DNA of 64,000 bases from an uncultured Desulfobacterales bacterium (lineage in GTDB: Bacteria > Desulfobacterota > Desulfobacteria > Desulfobacterales > SpSt-501), in the NCBI GenBank assembly GCA_938048455.1, contig CALIUY010000005.1, positions 1 through 64,000 of the forward strand, written 5' to 3'. The notes under the pieces were generated by a model. It saw only the letters and a program-made list of their open reading frames with translations. It made no database searches and was not told where the DNA came from. Below, piece after piece: positions 32,195 through 41,625 of the stretch (within the stretch, counting starts at the first letter, position 1; each line of letters opens with the position of its first letter). A program made the translations under genes and the position numbers.

Positions 32195-33364
32195 ATGCAA
32201 TTCCCCAAGGTCACCCTGGAGCGGCCGCGCTGGACGCCCTTCAACATCGTGGCGGCGATCATCGTCGTCGTCGGTCTCGTGATCACCGGCATCCGTTTCA
32301 CCCAGGGCCTGGCGGCCACGACCCGCCTTTCCGACTACAACCCCTGGGGCATCTGGATCGGCTTCGATCTCCTCGTCGGGGTCGCCCTCGCCGCCGGCGG
32401 TTACGTGACTTCGGCCGCCTGCTACCTCTTCGGCCTGAAGCGTTTCCATACCGCGGTGCGGCCGGCCATCCTGACCGGGTTTTTGGGCTATGCGCTCGTC
32501 GTGCTCGCCCTGCACTACGACGTCGGCCGGCCGTGGCGGCTGCCCTATCCCTTTCTCGTGCAGCAGGGGACGACCTCGCTGCTCTTCGAGGTGGCGGCCT
32601 GTGTCGCGCTCTACCTGACCGTGCTCTTCATCGAGTGGACCCCGGCCGCTTTCGAGTGGCTCGGCCTCAAGCGGGCGAGAAACCTCGTCGTGCGCCTGAC
32701 GCTCGTGCTGACGATTTTCGGGGTCGTGCTCTCGACGCTGCACCAATCCTCGCTCGGGGCGCTCTTCCTGATCGCCCCCTCGAAGCTCCATCCGCTGTGG
32801 TACTCCCCCTATCTGGCGCTCTTCTTTTTCGTCTCGAGCATCGTCGCCGGCCTTTCGATGGTGATCTTCGAGGGCGCGCTCGCCCACCGCTATTTCCACC
32901 ACAAGATGGACGAGACCCACCGCCGCGAGGCGGACGGGGTGGCCCTCGGCTTCGCCAAAGCGGCTTCCTGGGTGCTCGCCGGCTACTTCGTCCTCAAGCT
33001 CGTGGGCGTGGCCCAGGCCGACGCCTGGCACCATCTGGCGAGCGGCTACGGGGCCTGGTTCCTGCTTGAGGTGGTCGGCTTCGTGCTTTTGCCCTGCTTT
33101 TTCTTCGCCGTCGGGGCGCGGGAGAAGAACCTGAGGATCGTCCGCTTCACCGCCGCCTGGGCGGTGCTCGGCATCGTGATCAACCGCTTCAACGTCGGCC
33201 TGATCGCCTTCAACTATCACCTGCCGGCCGAGGAGCGCTATTTCCCGCACTGGATGGAAATCGGAATTTCGCTCTTCATCGTGACGATCGGCATTCTCGC
33301 CTACAAGTTCATCGTCCGCCACATGCCGATCCTCTACGCGCATCCGGATTACGAGCCGCACTGA
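32195..33364 (+). CDS. hmcC: Hmc complex NrfD-like integral membrane subunit HmcC
   Basis: The 389-residue polytopic protein has about ten membrane helices of the NrfD/PsrC family: PWGIWIGFDLLVGVALAAGGYV, VLALHYDVGRPWR and LHQSSLGALFLIAPSKLHPLWYSP are typical. NrfD subunits bind menaquinol and may take part in charge translocation without heme. The gene begins 12 nt after hmcB, with GAGGAGAAG before the ATG. Confidence 0.95.
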   Translation: MQFPKVTLERPRWTPFNIVAAIIVVVGLVITGIRFTQGLAATTRLSDYNPWGIWIGFDLLVGVALAAGGYVTSAACYLFGLKRFHTAVRPAILTGFLGYALVVLALHYDVGRPWRLPYPFLVQQGTTSLLFEVAACVALYLTVLFIEWTPAAFEWLGLKRARNLVVRLTLVLTIFGVVLSTLHQSSLGALFLIAPSKLHPLWYSPYLALFFFVSSIVAGLSMVIFEGALAHRYFHHKMDETHRREADGVALGFAKAASWVLAGYFVLKLVGVAQADAWHHLASGYGAWFLLEVVGFVLLPCFFFAVGAREKNLRIVRFTAAWAVLGIVINRFNVGLIAFNYHLPAEERYFPHWMEIGISLFIVTIGILAYKFIVRHMPILYAHPDYEPH

Positions 33365-33395
33365 ACCGGCGGCCGGCGAAAGGAACGAGCGTTCC

Positions 33396-33590
33396 ATGGG
33401 CGAAGGGGTTCACAGCCTGCACGAGTTCATGCTGCGCACCGAGAGCATCACCTACATCCTGATCGCCGCGGCTCTCTGCGGCTTCGTCTTCTTTTGGCGC
33501 TTCCTGAGCGAACGGGACGAGGACCGGGATTACCTCGGGGCCGACCGGCCCGGCGGGGAGGAGGAAGGGCAGGGTGGGGCGCATCACTAG
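33396..33590 (+). CDS. hmcD: Hmc complex small membrane subunit HmcD
   Basis: The 64-residue protein has one membrane helix (ITYILIAAALCGFVFFWRFL) and a charged C-terminus rich in Asp/Glu and Gly. Size, single helix and position between hmcC and hmcE match HmcD. AAAGGA lies upstream of the ATG. It probably acts as a structural subunit. Confidence 0.88.
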   Translation: MGEGVHSLHEFMLRTESITYILIAAALCGFVFFWRFLSERDEDRDYLGADRPGGEEEGQGGAHH

Positions 33591-33626
33591 TCGGATCGCG
33601 GTGCACGCCTTCGGAGGGGACCGTCC

Positions 33627-34304
33627 ATGTATGAATTCGTGACCGGACCGCTGGCCTGGCTGGCCTTCGCCGTCTTTTTCGTCGGCAACCTCGTGCGCCT
33701 CGTGCGCTACGTGCGGGGGCTCGACTGGAAGCTCGACCGCGTGACCTACGGGACGAACATCGCCTACGGGGTGCGGGGCGCCCTGCGCTCGATCGTCTTC
33801 TGGCTGATCCCCTTTGGGACCCACAGCTGGCGCAACAACCCGGGATTCACGATCCTGGTCTTCACCCTGCACGCCGGCCTGATTTTCACCCCCCTCTTTC
33901 TCCTCGCCCACAACATCTTCCTCCAGGAGCGCTGGGGGTTCAGCCTCTGGTCCATGCCGGGGGGACTCGCCGACACCCTGACCGTCGCCGTCCTGGTCTC
34001 GGCCGCCCTGCTCGCCCTGCGCCGGATCGCGCTCCCGGAGGTGAGGCGGATCACGAGCGCTTACGACTACGCGCTCCTCGCCGTGGCCGCGGCCCCTTTC
34101 CTGAGCGGCCTGATCGCCCGTTACGCCTACGCGAACAGCGAATTCTGGCTCATCGTGCACGTGCTCTGCGGCGAGATCTTCCTGATCGCGATCCCGCTCA
34201 CGAAGCTGTCGCACTTCGTCCTCTTCTTTGCGACCCGCGCCCAGATCGGCATGGACTTCGGCATCAAGCGGGGCGGCATGAAAGGCCGCGGCCTGCAGTG
34301 GTAG
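33627..34304 (+). CDS. hmcE: Hmc complex cytochrome b-like subunit HmcE (NarI/DsrM type)
   Basis: The 225-residue protein has five to six membrane helices of the NarI gamma-subunit type. Conserved His in [30 protein letters not shown] and KLSHFVLFF are suitable heme b ligands. It would exchange electrons with menaquinone and hand them to the cytoplasmic HmcF. The paralogous tmcC product in this window has the same plan. GGAGG lies upstream of the ATG. Confidence 0.93.
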   Translation: MYEFVTGPLAWLAFAVFFVGNLVRLVRYVRGLDWKLDRVTYGTNIAYGVRGALRSIVFWLIPFGTHSWRNNPGFTILVFTLHAGLIFTPLFLLAHNIFLQERWGFSLWSMPGGLADTLTVAVLVSAALLALRRIALPEVRRITSAYDYALLAVAAAPFLSGLIARYAYANSEFWLIVHVLCGEIFLIAIPLTKLSHFVLFFATRAQIGMDFGIKRGGMKGRGLQW

Positions 34305-34359
34305 GCGGGAGGCCAGGCCGGCGGTCCCGCCCAGCGAACGGAGGTTCAAAAGAGTCATC

Positions 34360-35745
34360 ATGCCCGAGGGAAAACTCTGCAACCGGCAGCCCGTGACGAC
34401 GCTCGAACAGCTCCAGGCGCTGCTCGCCGACAAGGGCGGAAAGCAGTACTACGAAGAGATGAACCGCCTCGAGGTGGACGCCAAAGCGCTCTGGGACACC
34501 ATCCAGCGCACCTGCAAGTCGCGCATCCGCACCTGGCTGGAGATCTGCACGCACTGCGGCCTGTGCGCCGAGAGCTGTTTCTACTATCTCGCCAACCACA
34601 AGGACCCGAGCCAGGTTCCGGCGTACAAGATCCAGAGCACGCTGGGCGAGATCATCCGCCGCAAAGGGCGAGTGGACAACGCCTTCCTGCAGTACACGAT
34701 GGACACGGTGTTCGCGAAATGCACCTGCTGCAACCGCTGCGCGATCTACTGTCCGCTCGGGATCGACACCGGGGTCATGGCGAGCTACACCCGCGGGCTG
34801 CTCTTCTCGCAGGGCTTCACCCCCTGGGAGATGAAGATCGGCTCGGGCATGCATCGCATTTTCCGCGCCCAGATGGACGTCACGACCGAGGACTGGGTCG
34901 AGACTTGCCAGTGGATGGCCGAGGAGACCAGCGAGGACTGGCCGGGCCTGGAAATTCCGATCGACAAGGAAGGCGCCGACATCCTTTACACGGTGAACGC
35001 GCGCGAGCCCAAGCACTACCCGGAGGACATCGCCCAGGCCGCGATCCTCTTCCACGTCGCCGGGGAAAACTGGACCGTCCCCAGCGAAGGCTGGGAGGAG
35101 ACCAGTCTCGCCATGTTCGCGGGCGACTGGGAGGGCTGCCGCCAGCAGGTGCAGAGCGTCTACGACGCCATGGCCCGGCTGCGGCCCAAGCGCATGGTGG
35201 TGACCGAATGCGGGCACGCCTACCGTGCGACGGTGATCGAAGGCCCCTACTGGGCGGGGCTGCCCACGGGGAAGACCCCCGTCGAAACCCTCCACTACGT
35301 GGAATGGGTGGCCGAGGCGCTGCGCACCGGAAAGCTCAAGATCGATCCCCGCAAGAAGATCAAGGAGCCGGTGACCTACCAGGACTCCTGCAACTACATC
35401 CGCAACGGCGGGCTGGCCGACGCCGCGCGCTACATCATGAGCCGGATCGCCGAGGACTTCCGCGAGATGGGCCCGAGCCGCGAACACAACTTCTGCTGCG
35501 GCGGCGGCGGCGGGTTAAACGGCATCGGCCGCTACCGCGAGCAGCGCAACATCGGACTCAAGGTGAAACGCGACCAGATTCTCGCCACCGGGGCGAAGCT
35601 CGTGGTCGCCCCCTGCCACAACTGCTGGGATGCGATCCGGGATCTCGAGGAGATCTACCGCATCGGCATCCGCTGGACCTTCCTCAAGCCGCTCTTGATC
35701 AACATGATCGAGGTGCCCGAGCACCTCCGGCCGAGGGAGGAGTGA
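34360..35745 (+). CDS. hmcF: Hmc complex cytoplasmic iron-sulfur subunit HmcF (HdrD-like)
   Basis: The 461-residue soluble protein has two N-terminal [4Fe-4S] motifs ([11 protein letters not shown] and [11 protein letters not shown] with a following Pro) and C-terminal CCG domains ([18 protein letters not shown], and PCHNCWD), as in the HdrD subunit of heterodisulfide reductase and DsrK. It is thought to couple the membrane quinone pool to a cytoplasmic thiol/disulfide partner. It is paralogous to TmcB at 43603-44934. GGAGG is present but 16 nt from the ATG. Confidence 0.94.
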   Translation: MPEGKLCNRQPVTTLEQLQALLADKGGKQYYEEMNRLEVDAKALWDTIQRTCKSRIRTWLEICTHCGLCAESCFYYLANHKDPSQVPAYKIQSTLGEIIRRKGRVDNAFLQYTMDTVFAKCTCCNRCAIYCPLGIDTGVMASYTRGLLFSQGFTPWEMKIGSGMHRIFRAQMDVTTEDWVETCQWMAEETSEDWPGLEIPIDKEGADILYTVNAREPKHYPEDIAQAAILFHVAGENWTVPSEGWEETSLAMFAGDWEGCRQQVQSVYDAMARLRPKRMVVTECGHAYRATVIEGPYWAGLPTGKTPVETLHYVEWVAEALRTGKLKIDPRKKIKEPVTYQDSCNYIRNGGLADAARYIMSRIAEDFREMGPSREHNFCCGGGGGLNGIGRYREQRNIGLKVKRDQILATGAKLVVAPCHNCWDAIRDLEEIYRIGIRWTFLKPLLINMIEVPEHLRPREE

Positions 35746-35750
35746 GTCCG

Positions 35751-36287
35751 ATGGACAAGGTGCAGATCGCCGGCGACGGCGCCCTCACTCAAGGGGGCAA
35801 ACCGGTCGTCACCGACCCGTTGCTTCATCTGGGGAGCCGGGTCGAACTCGACCCGGGATTCACCTTGCGGAGCTTCTTCCGCATGATCGAACGCTACCCC
35901 GACTTCTCCCGCCTGAACGCCTTTCTGCCCGAGTGCCTCGAGCTCTACCGTGCCTGCCCCGCCGGGGAGTGCACCGCCCCGGGGATCGGCCGCCTCGAAT
36001 TCTACAAGACGGTCGAGATGAGCGGCTTTCCCGGCGAGCCGCGCCTCGAGATCTACCACACCCTCTGCGGCCGGGAGGGGGAGACGGCCTGCGAGATCCG
36101 CGAGCTTCCCCTTGAGCACCTCCTCGACCTTCCCCTGCGGATCGGCAAGCTCAAGCACGTCGTCTTCGGCGACCGGGTCGACGTCCTCGAGTTCGACACC
36201 GTCTTCAATCTCTTCGAGTTCATCGAGGGGATCGTCTGGCAGCTCAGCTTTCACCGCAGCCCCAAAGAGTGTGCGCTGAGGAGATGA
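35751..36287 (+). CDS. Unknown protein linked to the hmc operon
   Basis: The 178-residue soluble protein, with GGGAGGAG before the ATG, starts 5 nt after the hmcF stop. Sequence features are FTLRSFFRMIERYPDFSRLN, a mid-region with Cys in YRACPAGECTAPG, and a C-terminal beta-strand-rich part ending FDTVFNLFEFIEGIVWQLSF. I do not recognise a family. Tight spacing with hmcF and the following usp gene suggests it belongs to the complex or its assembly. Confidence 0.75.
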   Translation: MDKVQIAGDGALTQGGKPVVTDPLLHLGSRVELDPGFTLRSFFRMIERYPDFSRLNAFLPECLELYRACPAGECTAPGIGRLEFYKTVEMSGFPGEPRLEIYHTLCGREGETACEIRELPLEHLLDLPLRIGKLKHVVFGDRVDVLEFDTVFNLFEFIEGIVWQLSFHRSPKECALRR

Positions 36288-36290
36288 GCC

Positions 36291-37214
36291 ATGTTCAAGA
36301 AACTGCTCTTCGCGACGACGGCGTCCCCGGTCTGCGACAACGCGGCCAAGGTGGCCTTCGACCTCGAGATGAAATGGGAGGCCAAGCTGATCCTGCTGCA
36401 CGTGCTCGGCATCCCCAGCCGCGGCTTCGGCCTGCAGGTGGTCGATGTGCGCACCGGGGAAAAGGAGCAGCCGAGCCCCGACTACCTCGAGTGGGTGACC
36501 GAGGAGCTGAAGACCACCTACGCCGCCTTCCTTGAAGAGAGCAACGCCCGGATCGTCACCGCGATCGGTGAGCCCTACCGGGAGATCCTGCGGCTCGCCC
36601 GCAAGGAGGACGTGGACATGATCCTCATGGGGGCCCACAGCCGCGACGAGGAGGTCGGCGCCGCACGGCACCGCCAGGTGGCCGGAAGCACGCTGCGCCG
36701 GGTCGCCAAGGCGGCGCGCTGCCCGGTCGTCATCGTGAACCGACCCTGCACGACCTGCTGGAAGCTCTTCTCCAACATCGTCGTCGGGACCGACTTTTCG
36801 AAGGCCTCGGAGTCGGCCCTGCTCTGGGGCTACAAGCTCGCCCGCGAAGTCGGGGCGAACCTGCACGTGTTCCACGCGGTCGACATCACCGCCGGGGGGT
36901 TGACCCGGCCGGCCGGGCAGACGGATCTGGAGCAGCGCATCCAGGAAGCGCGTCGTCGCATCGAGCACCATCTCCTGCCGAAGATCAAGGGCTACGAGAA
37001 AACCACGGTCGAGGTCTGGGAGGGCATTCCCTACGTCGAGATCCTCAAGTTCGCCCGCGCGCGGCAGGCGGACCTGATCGTGATGGCCCACCACACCCGC
37101 GAGGTCGACCCCGAGGAGGCCGAAATGGGCAGCACGGTCGAGGAGGTGGTCCTGCGCTCCTCCTGCCCCGTGGCGAGCGTGAATCACCCGGACAAGGTGG
37201 CCGATCTCCTCTGA
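36291..37214 (+). CDS. Tandem universal stress protein (two UspA domains)
   Basis: The 307-residue protein consists of two Usp repeats (about 1-150 and 155-307). Each begins with a strand and Asp/Thr near the nucleotide site (KKLLFATTASPVCDNAAKV; IVVGTDFSKASESAL) and ends with an ILMGAHSR or IVMAHHTR strand and a GST-containing loop (AGSTLRRV; GSTVEEVV). Both repeats keep part of the ATP-binding G-2x-G-9x-G(S/T) signature. It begins 3 nt after the upstream stop, so it is in the hmc transcript. Confidence 0.9.
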   Translation: MFKKLLFATTASPVCDNAAKVAFDLEMKWEAKLILLHVLGIPSRGFGLQVVDVRTGEKEQPSPDYLEWVTEELKTTYAAFLEESNARIVTAIGEPYREILRLARKEDVDMILMGAHSRDEEVGAARHRQVAGSTLRRVAKAARCPVVIVNRPCTTCWKLFSNIVVGTDFSKASESALLWGYKLAREVGANLHVFHAVDITAGGLTRPAGQTDLEQRIQEARRRIEHHLLPKIKGYEKTTVEVWEGIPYVEILKFARARQADLIVMAHHTREVDPEEAEMGSTVEEVVLRSSCPVASVNHPDKVADLL

Positions 37215-37230
37215 CCCCGCGCGAGGCGGC

Positions 37231-37629
37231 GTGGAGAAAAAGCGCATTCTCTTCGTCGACGACGAGCTCGACATGCGCATCTACCTCGCCACCGTGCTCC
37301 GCACTGCGGGCTACGAGGCGAGCGGCGCGCGAAACGCCCGCGAGGCGCTGGATGCGGCCCGGCGCACCCCGCCCGACCTCATCCTCATGGACGTGATGAT
37401 GCCGCAGGCCGGAGGGGTCGTCCTTTACCAGGAACTCAAGAAAGACCCTCGCCTGCGCGACATCCCCGTCGTGGTCCTGACCGGAGTAGGCGAGAAGCCC
37501 TTCGCCCACCACCTGCGCATGCTGAACCTGCGGCTTCCGGAGCCGCTGCCCCCGCCCGAGGGCTACCTCGAAAAACCGGTCGAACCCGACCGGCTGCTCC
37601 AGACGATTGAACCGCTGCTGCGGCGGTAG
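37231..37629 (+). CDS. Receiver-only response regulator
   Basis: The 132-residue CheY-like protein is read from a GTG with GAGG upstream. Phosphoacceptor Asp lies in LILMDVMMP, the acidic pair in FVDDE, and the conserved Lys in GYLEKPVEP; the Thr of VVLTG is present. It has no output domain, so it must act by protein-protein contact or as a phosphorelay intermediate. An insertion-like loop of about 15 residues before the Lys (KPFAHHLRMLNLRLPEP) is unusual. First of four signalling genes after hmc. Confidence 0.88.
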   Translation: MEKKRILFVDDELDMRIYLATVLRTAGYEASGARNAREALDAARRTPPDLILMDVMMPQAGGVVLYQELKKDPRLRDIPVVVLTGVGEKPFAHHLRMLNLRLPEPLPPPEGYLEKPVEPDRLLQTIEPLLRR

Positions 37630-37642
37630 GCGGAAGGCTCCC

Positions 37643-39286
37643 ATGGAAGACCCCCTCGAGAGCGGCCCCCCCCTCGCCGTCCCCGCCTCGGAGCGGCGGC
37701 TCCTTCTCGCCGACGACGAGGAGGGCATCCGCCGAGTGCTCGGGATCACGCTGGCCGACGCGGGCTACGAGGTGCTGACCGCGGCCGACGGTGAGGAGGC
37801 GCTCGCTGTATTCCGCCGCGAGCGCCCGGCCATCGTGCTCGCCGACATCCGCATGCCCGGCATGGACGGGATCGAGCTGTTGCGCACGATCAAGGCCGAG
37901 AGCCCGGAAACCGAGGTCATCCTGATCACCGGCCACGGCGACCTGGAGCTCGCCATCCAGAGCCTGAAGCTCGAGGCGACCGATTTCGTCACCAAACCGA
38001 TCCAGGAGGACGTGCTCGACATCGCGCTCAAGCGCGCCCGCGAACGTCTGGCGATGCGCCGCCAGCTGCGGGAGTATACCGAAAACCTGAAACGGCTGGT
38101 GCGCAAGCAGGCCGCGCGCCTGGTCGAGCGCGAACGCCTGGCGGCCGTCGACCAGGCGATCGAGGGCTTCTCCTCGGCCTTCCGAGGGCTTGCCGGGGAT
38201 TTCGAAGGGGGGGTGCGCTTTTTCAACGATCTGCCCTGTTTCGTCTCCGTGCACGACCGGGATCTCGTGGTCGTTTCCGCCAATCCCCTCTACGAATCCC
38301 GCCTGGGCGACCGAATCGGCCGGCGCAGCTGGGAGATCTACCCCGAACGCCGCAACGACCCCTACCGCTGCCCCGTGGCGCTGACCGTGGAATCCGGCCG
38401 AAGCCAACGCCGCCAGGAGATCCTCGAAGCCGCGGACGGCACGCGCTTTCCGGCGCTCGTGCACACCGTGCCGATCCGCAACCGCGCCGGCGAGGTCGAA
38501 CTCGTGCTCGAATTCGCCCTCGACATCTCCGAGGTGACGCGCCTGCGCGAGGAGCTGCGCACGACCCAGGAGCGGCTCGCCGCGCTCGGCCTGATGGTGA
38601 GCTCGGTCTCTCATGGGGTCAAAGGGATCCTGACCGGTCTCGATGCCGGGCTCTATCTCGTCGGCTCGGGACTTTCGCGCAACCGCCCGGAAGAAGCCCG
38701 GGAAGGACTCGAGATCGCCACCGAAATGGTCGAGCGCCTGCGGCGCGTGGTGCTCGACGTGCTCTCCTTCGCCAAGGAGAGGCCGCTGGAGGCGCGGCGC
38801 ATGAAGGTCGCCGCCTTCGCCGAGGCGCTTCTTTCGATGGCCGCCCACAAGGCCCGCCGCCACGGCATCGAGCTCGCCGCCGAGATCTCCCCCGAGGCGG
38901 GGGAGTTCGCCGTGGACGAAGGGATCGCCCTGTCGGCGATGCTGAACCTCTTCGACAACGCCGTGGACGCTTGCCTCGCCGCTGCCGACGGCAAACCGCA
39001 CACGATCCGCCTGCGGGCCTTCGGGGAACCCGATGCCGTGGTCTTCGAGGTCGAGGACGACGGGGTGGGGATGGACGATTCCGTCCGCGGACGACTCTTC
39101 GAGCTCTTCTTTTCCTCGAAGGGCAAGGCCGGGACGGGGTTGGGTCTCTTTCTCACCCGCCAGGCCGTGCTGCGGCACGGCGGGGAGCTCGAGGTTCGCT
39201 CCGCGCCGGGGCGCGGCTCCTGTTTTCGGGTGCGGTTTCCGAGGACGCCGCGGCCCGCACCCGGCAATCCCCCTCCGCCCCCCTAG
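37643..39286 (+). CDS. Receiver-PAS-histidine kinase hybrid (cytoplasmic)
   Basis: The 547-residue protein lacks membrane segments. Receiver (about 20-140) with Asp in IVLADIRMPGMDG and Lys in FVTKPI; coiled coil (REYTENLKRLVRKQAARLVE); PAS (about 185-310) with a LVVVSANPLYESRLGD core; dimerisation helix with His in SSVSHGVKGI; HATPase with N box NLFDNAVDAC, G1 EDDGVGMDD and G2 GTGLGLFL. A receiver at the N-terminus of a kinase suggests that another kinase controls it. It shares long near-identical stretches with the gene at 41625. Start MEDPLE at 37643. Confidence 0.9.
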   Translation: MEDPLESGPPLAVPASERRLLLADDEEGIRRVLGITLADAGYEVLTAADGEEALAVFRRERPAIVLADIRMPGMDGIELLRTIKAESPETEVILITGHGDLELAIQSLKLEATDFVTKPIQEDVLDIALKRARERLAMRRQLREYTENLKRLVRKQAARLVERERLAAVDQAIEGFSSAFRGLAGDFEGGVRFFNDLPCFVSVHDRDLVVVSANPLYESRLGDRIGRRSWEIYPERRNDPYRCPVALTVESGRSQRRQEILEAADGTRFPALVHTVPIRNRAGEVELVLEFALDISEVTRLREELRTTQERLAALGLMVSSVSHGVKGILTGLDAGLYLVGSGLSRNRPEEAREGLEIATEMVERLRRVVLDVLSFAKERPLEARRMKVAAFAEALLSMAAHKARRHGIELAAEISPEAGEFAVDEGIALSAMLNLFDNAVDACLAAADGKPHTIRLRAFGEPDAVVFEVEDDGVGMDDSVRGRLFELFFSSKGKAGTGLGLFLTRQAVLRHGGELEVRSAPGRGSCFRVRFPRTPRPAPGNPPPPP

Positions 39287-39351
39287 CCGGTCTCTTCCCC
39301 TGTCGGGGCGGCGTTTGCCCCGATGCGGCGTTTTTCGGTATAGTGGAAGCC

Positions 39352-41625
39352 ATGACCGGGCTCTTCGCCGCCATCCAGCGCAGCCTCGCCGCGAAGCTCA
39401 TCTTGAGCGTCGGCCTGATCCTACTGCTCACCATCACCACCTGGTCTTACTTCAGCATCGCCTATCAGAAGCGCAGCCTCGAACAGCAAGTCGTCCAGCA
39501 CACCGACACCTTGGGGGATGCGATCAAGCTCGGCGCCCACTACGCGATGATGCTCAACGCCCGCGAGGACATCAACCAAATCATCACGAACATGGGGCGT
39601 CTGCCCCAGATCCGCAACATCCGCATTTACAACAAAGAAGGGGCGATCAAGTTTTCCAATCGTTCCCAGGAAGTCGAGCAGGTGACGAACATCATGTCCG
39701 AGGCCTGCCACATCTGCCACCACTCGGAGCCCGCGCTCGTCGAGGTGGGGCTGCGCGAGCGCATCCGCTATTTCCGCGACGAGGACGGGCAAGCCGTCCT
39801 CGGGCTGATCAGCCCGATTTACAACGAGCCCGGATGCGCAACGGGGGGCTGCCACTTTCATCCCGCCGACAAAAAAGTGTTGGGCGCCCTGGACGTCGTG
39901 GTCTCGCTCGCCGGCACCGAGGATGAAATCCGCTTCATGGAAAAGGGGGTCCTCGGACTCGCGCTCGCCGCCTTTCTCGTCACCTCGGCGATGATCTTTC
40001 TCTTCGTCCTGCGCTTCATGAACCGGCCGATCCGCACCCTGATCGCCGGGACCCAGGCGATCTCGCGCGGGGACTACGGCGTGCGCCTGACGATCGACCG
40101 CACCGACGAGATGGGGCAGCTGGCGGCGGCGATGAACTTCATGTGTCGCGAGATCGGGGAGAAACAGGCCGAGCTCAACCGTCAGCGCGACGAGTACCTC
40201 AATCTCTTCAACAACGTCCCTTGCGTGATCACCGTCCAGGACCGCAACTTCCGTCTGCTGCAGTACAACCGCGAGTTCGCCGATCTTTTCGATCCCCGCC
40301 CCGGCGATTTCTGCTACCACGCCTACAAGGGCCGAAGCGAACCCTGCCCCCACTGCCCGGTGGAGAAGACCTTCGCCGACGGCAAGATCCATCTGAGCGA
40401 GGAGCGGGGCATCCACAAGGACGGCTCGCCCGCCTACTGGATGGTCAAGACGACTCCGATCCGCAACGCCGCGGGCGAGATCGTCGCCGCCATGGAGGTG
40501 AACCTCGACATCACCCATCTGAAGCAGCTCGAATTCCTCCTCGAGCGCTCGGAGCGCAAATACCACGAGATCTTCAACAACATCCCCAACCCGCTCTTCG
40601 TCCTCGACGACGAAACGCTCGAAATCCGGGACGGAAACGAAGCGGTGGGGCGCGTCTACGGGTTTTCCCGGGAAGAGATCCTCGGCCGCAATTTTCTCGA
40701 GCTTTTCCCGCCCGAGGAACGTCCCCGCATTCAGGAGCGGATCCGGCGCTCGAACGTGATTCACCAGATGCGGCACCTGCGCCGAGACGGAAGCCTGTTT
40801 TACGTGGACATGTGGATTTCGCCCGCCGAATATCCGGGACGCCGGGCGCTGCTGGTCACCACGAGCGACATCACCCAGCGGCTCGAGACCGAACAGCAGC
40901 TCATCCAGGCGAGCAAGATGGCGACCTTAGGCGAGATGGCGACGGGGGTGGCCCATGAGTTGAATCAGCCGTTGGCGGTGATCAAGACGGCGAGCCGTTT
41001 CTTCATCCGGAAAATCCGCGCCGGCCAAGAGATCGCCCCCGAGGTGCTCGCGACCATGGCCGAGGAGATCGACAGCCACGTCGATCGGGCGAGCCGCATC
41101 ATCAATCACTTGCGGGAATTCGGGCGCAAAAGCGAGCAGGCGCTGCAGCCGGTCGCTCTGAACGAGGTCCTGCGACGCACGGCCGAGATGTTCAGCCAGC
41201 AGTTCAAATCCCGCGGCATCGAGATCCTCTGGGATCTCGAGGAGGGGCTGCCGGCCGTGCTCGCCGAGACCAACCGCCTGGAGCAGGTCTTCATCAATCT
41301 GCTGATCAACGCGCGGGATGCGATCGAGGAGCGGGTTCTCGCCCATCCCCACTCGAAGGGGGAGAAGAAGATCTTCGTCAGCAGCCGGCGCAACGCGGGC
41401 AAGGTCCTGGCCCGGGTGGAGGACACCGGCACCGGCATTCCACCGGCGATTTTGGCCCGGATCTTCGAGCCCTTCTTCACGACCAAAAAGGTGGGCAAGG
41501 GGACCGGGCTCGGCCTCTCCATCAGCTATCAGATCGTCCGCGATTTCGGGGGGACGATCCGCGCCGAATCTTCGCCGGGCGGGGGTGCGGTCTTCGTCGT
41601 CGAGCTTCCGGTCCAGGAGGGGTGA
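39352..41625 (+). CDS. Membrane sensor histidine kinase with a putative c-type heme periplasmic domain
   Basis: 757 residues. TM1 about 16-38, periplasmic domain 39-197, TM2 198-222, HAMP 222-275, PAS 280-390, PAS 400-512, HisKA with His535 in GVAHELNQP, and HATPase to the end ([29 protein letters not shown]). The periplasmic domain holds CHICH (C119-H123), a canonical c-heme attachment motif, and C162-x4-C167-H168, a variant spacing, so one or two covalent hemes are possible. The first PAS has a C321...C332xxC335 trio. It sits between hmc and tmc and is followed by a kinase/receiver gene with 1-nt overlap. It is a likely sensor of periplasmic redox state. Confidence 0.92.
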   Translation: MTGLFAAIQRSLAAKLILSVGLILLLTITTWSYFSIAYQKRSLEQQVVQHTDTLGDAIKLGAHYAMMLNAREDINQIITNMGRLPQIRNIRIYNKEGAIKFSNRSQEVEQVTNIMSEACHICHHSEPALVEVGLRERIRYFRDEDGQAVLGLISPIYNEPGCATGGCHFHPADKKVLGALDVVVSLAGTEDEIRFMEKGVLGLALAAFLVTSAMIFLFVLRFMNRPIRTLIAGTQAISRGDYGVRLTIDRTDEMGQLAAAMNFMCREIGEKQAELNRQRDEYLNLFNNVPCVITVQDRNFRLLQYNREFADLFDPRPGDFCYHAYKGRSEPCPHCPVEKTFADGKIHLSEERGIHKDGSPAYWMVKTTPIRNAAGEIVAAMEVNLDITHLKQLEFLLERSERKYHEIFNNIPNPLFVLDDETLEIRDGNEAVGRVYGFSREEILGRNFLELFPPEERPRIQERIRRSNVIHQMRHLRRDGSLFYVDMWISPAEYPGRRALLVTTSDITQRLETEQQLIQASKMATLGEMATGVAHELNQPLAVIKTASRFFIRKIRAGQEIAPEVLATMAEEIDSHVDRASRIINHLREFGRKSEQALQPVALNEVLRRTAEMFSQQFKSRGIEILWDLEEGLPAVLAETNRLEQVFINLLINARDAIEERVLAHPHSKGEKKIFVSSRRNAGKVLARVEDTGTGIPPAILARIFEPFFTTKKVGKGTGLGLSISYQIVRDFGGTIRAESSPGGGAVFVVELPVQEG

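Noticed and set aside
35751-37629. Possibility that the hmc-linked genes are the D. vulgaris rrf1/rrf2 pair
   Set aside because: The receiver-only protein at 37231 could correspond loosely to Rrf1, but no Rrf2-type winged-helix protein is present, so the names were not used.
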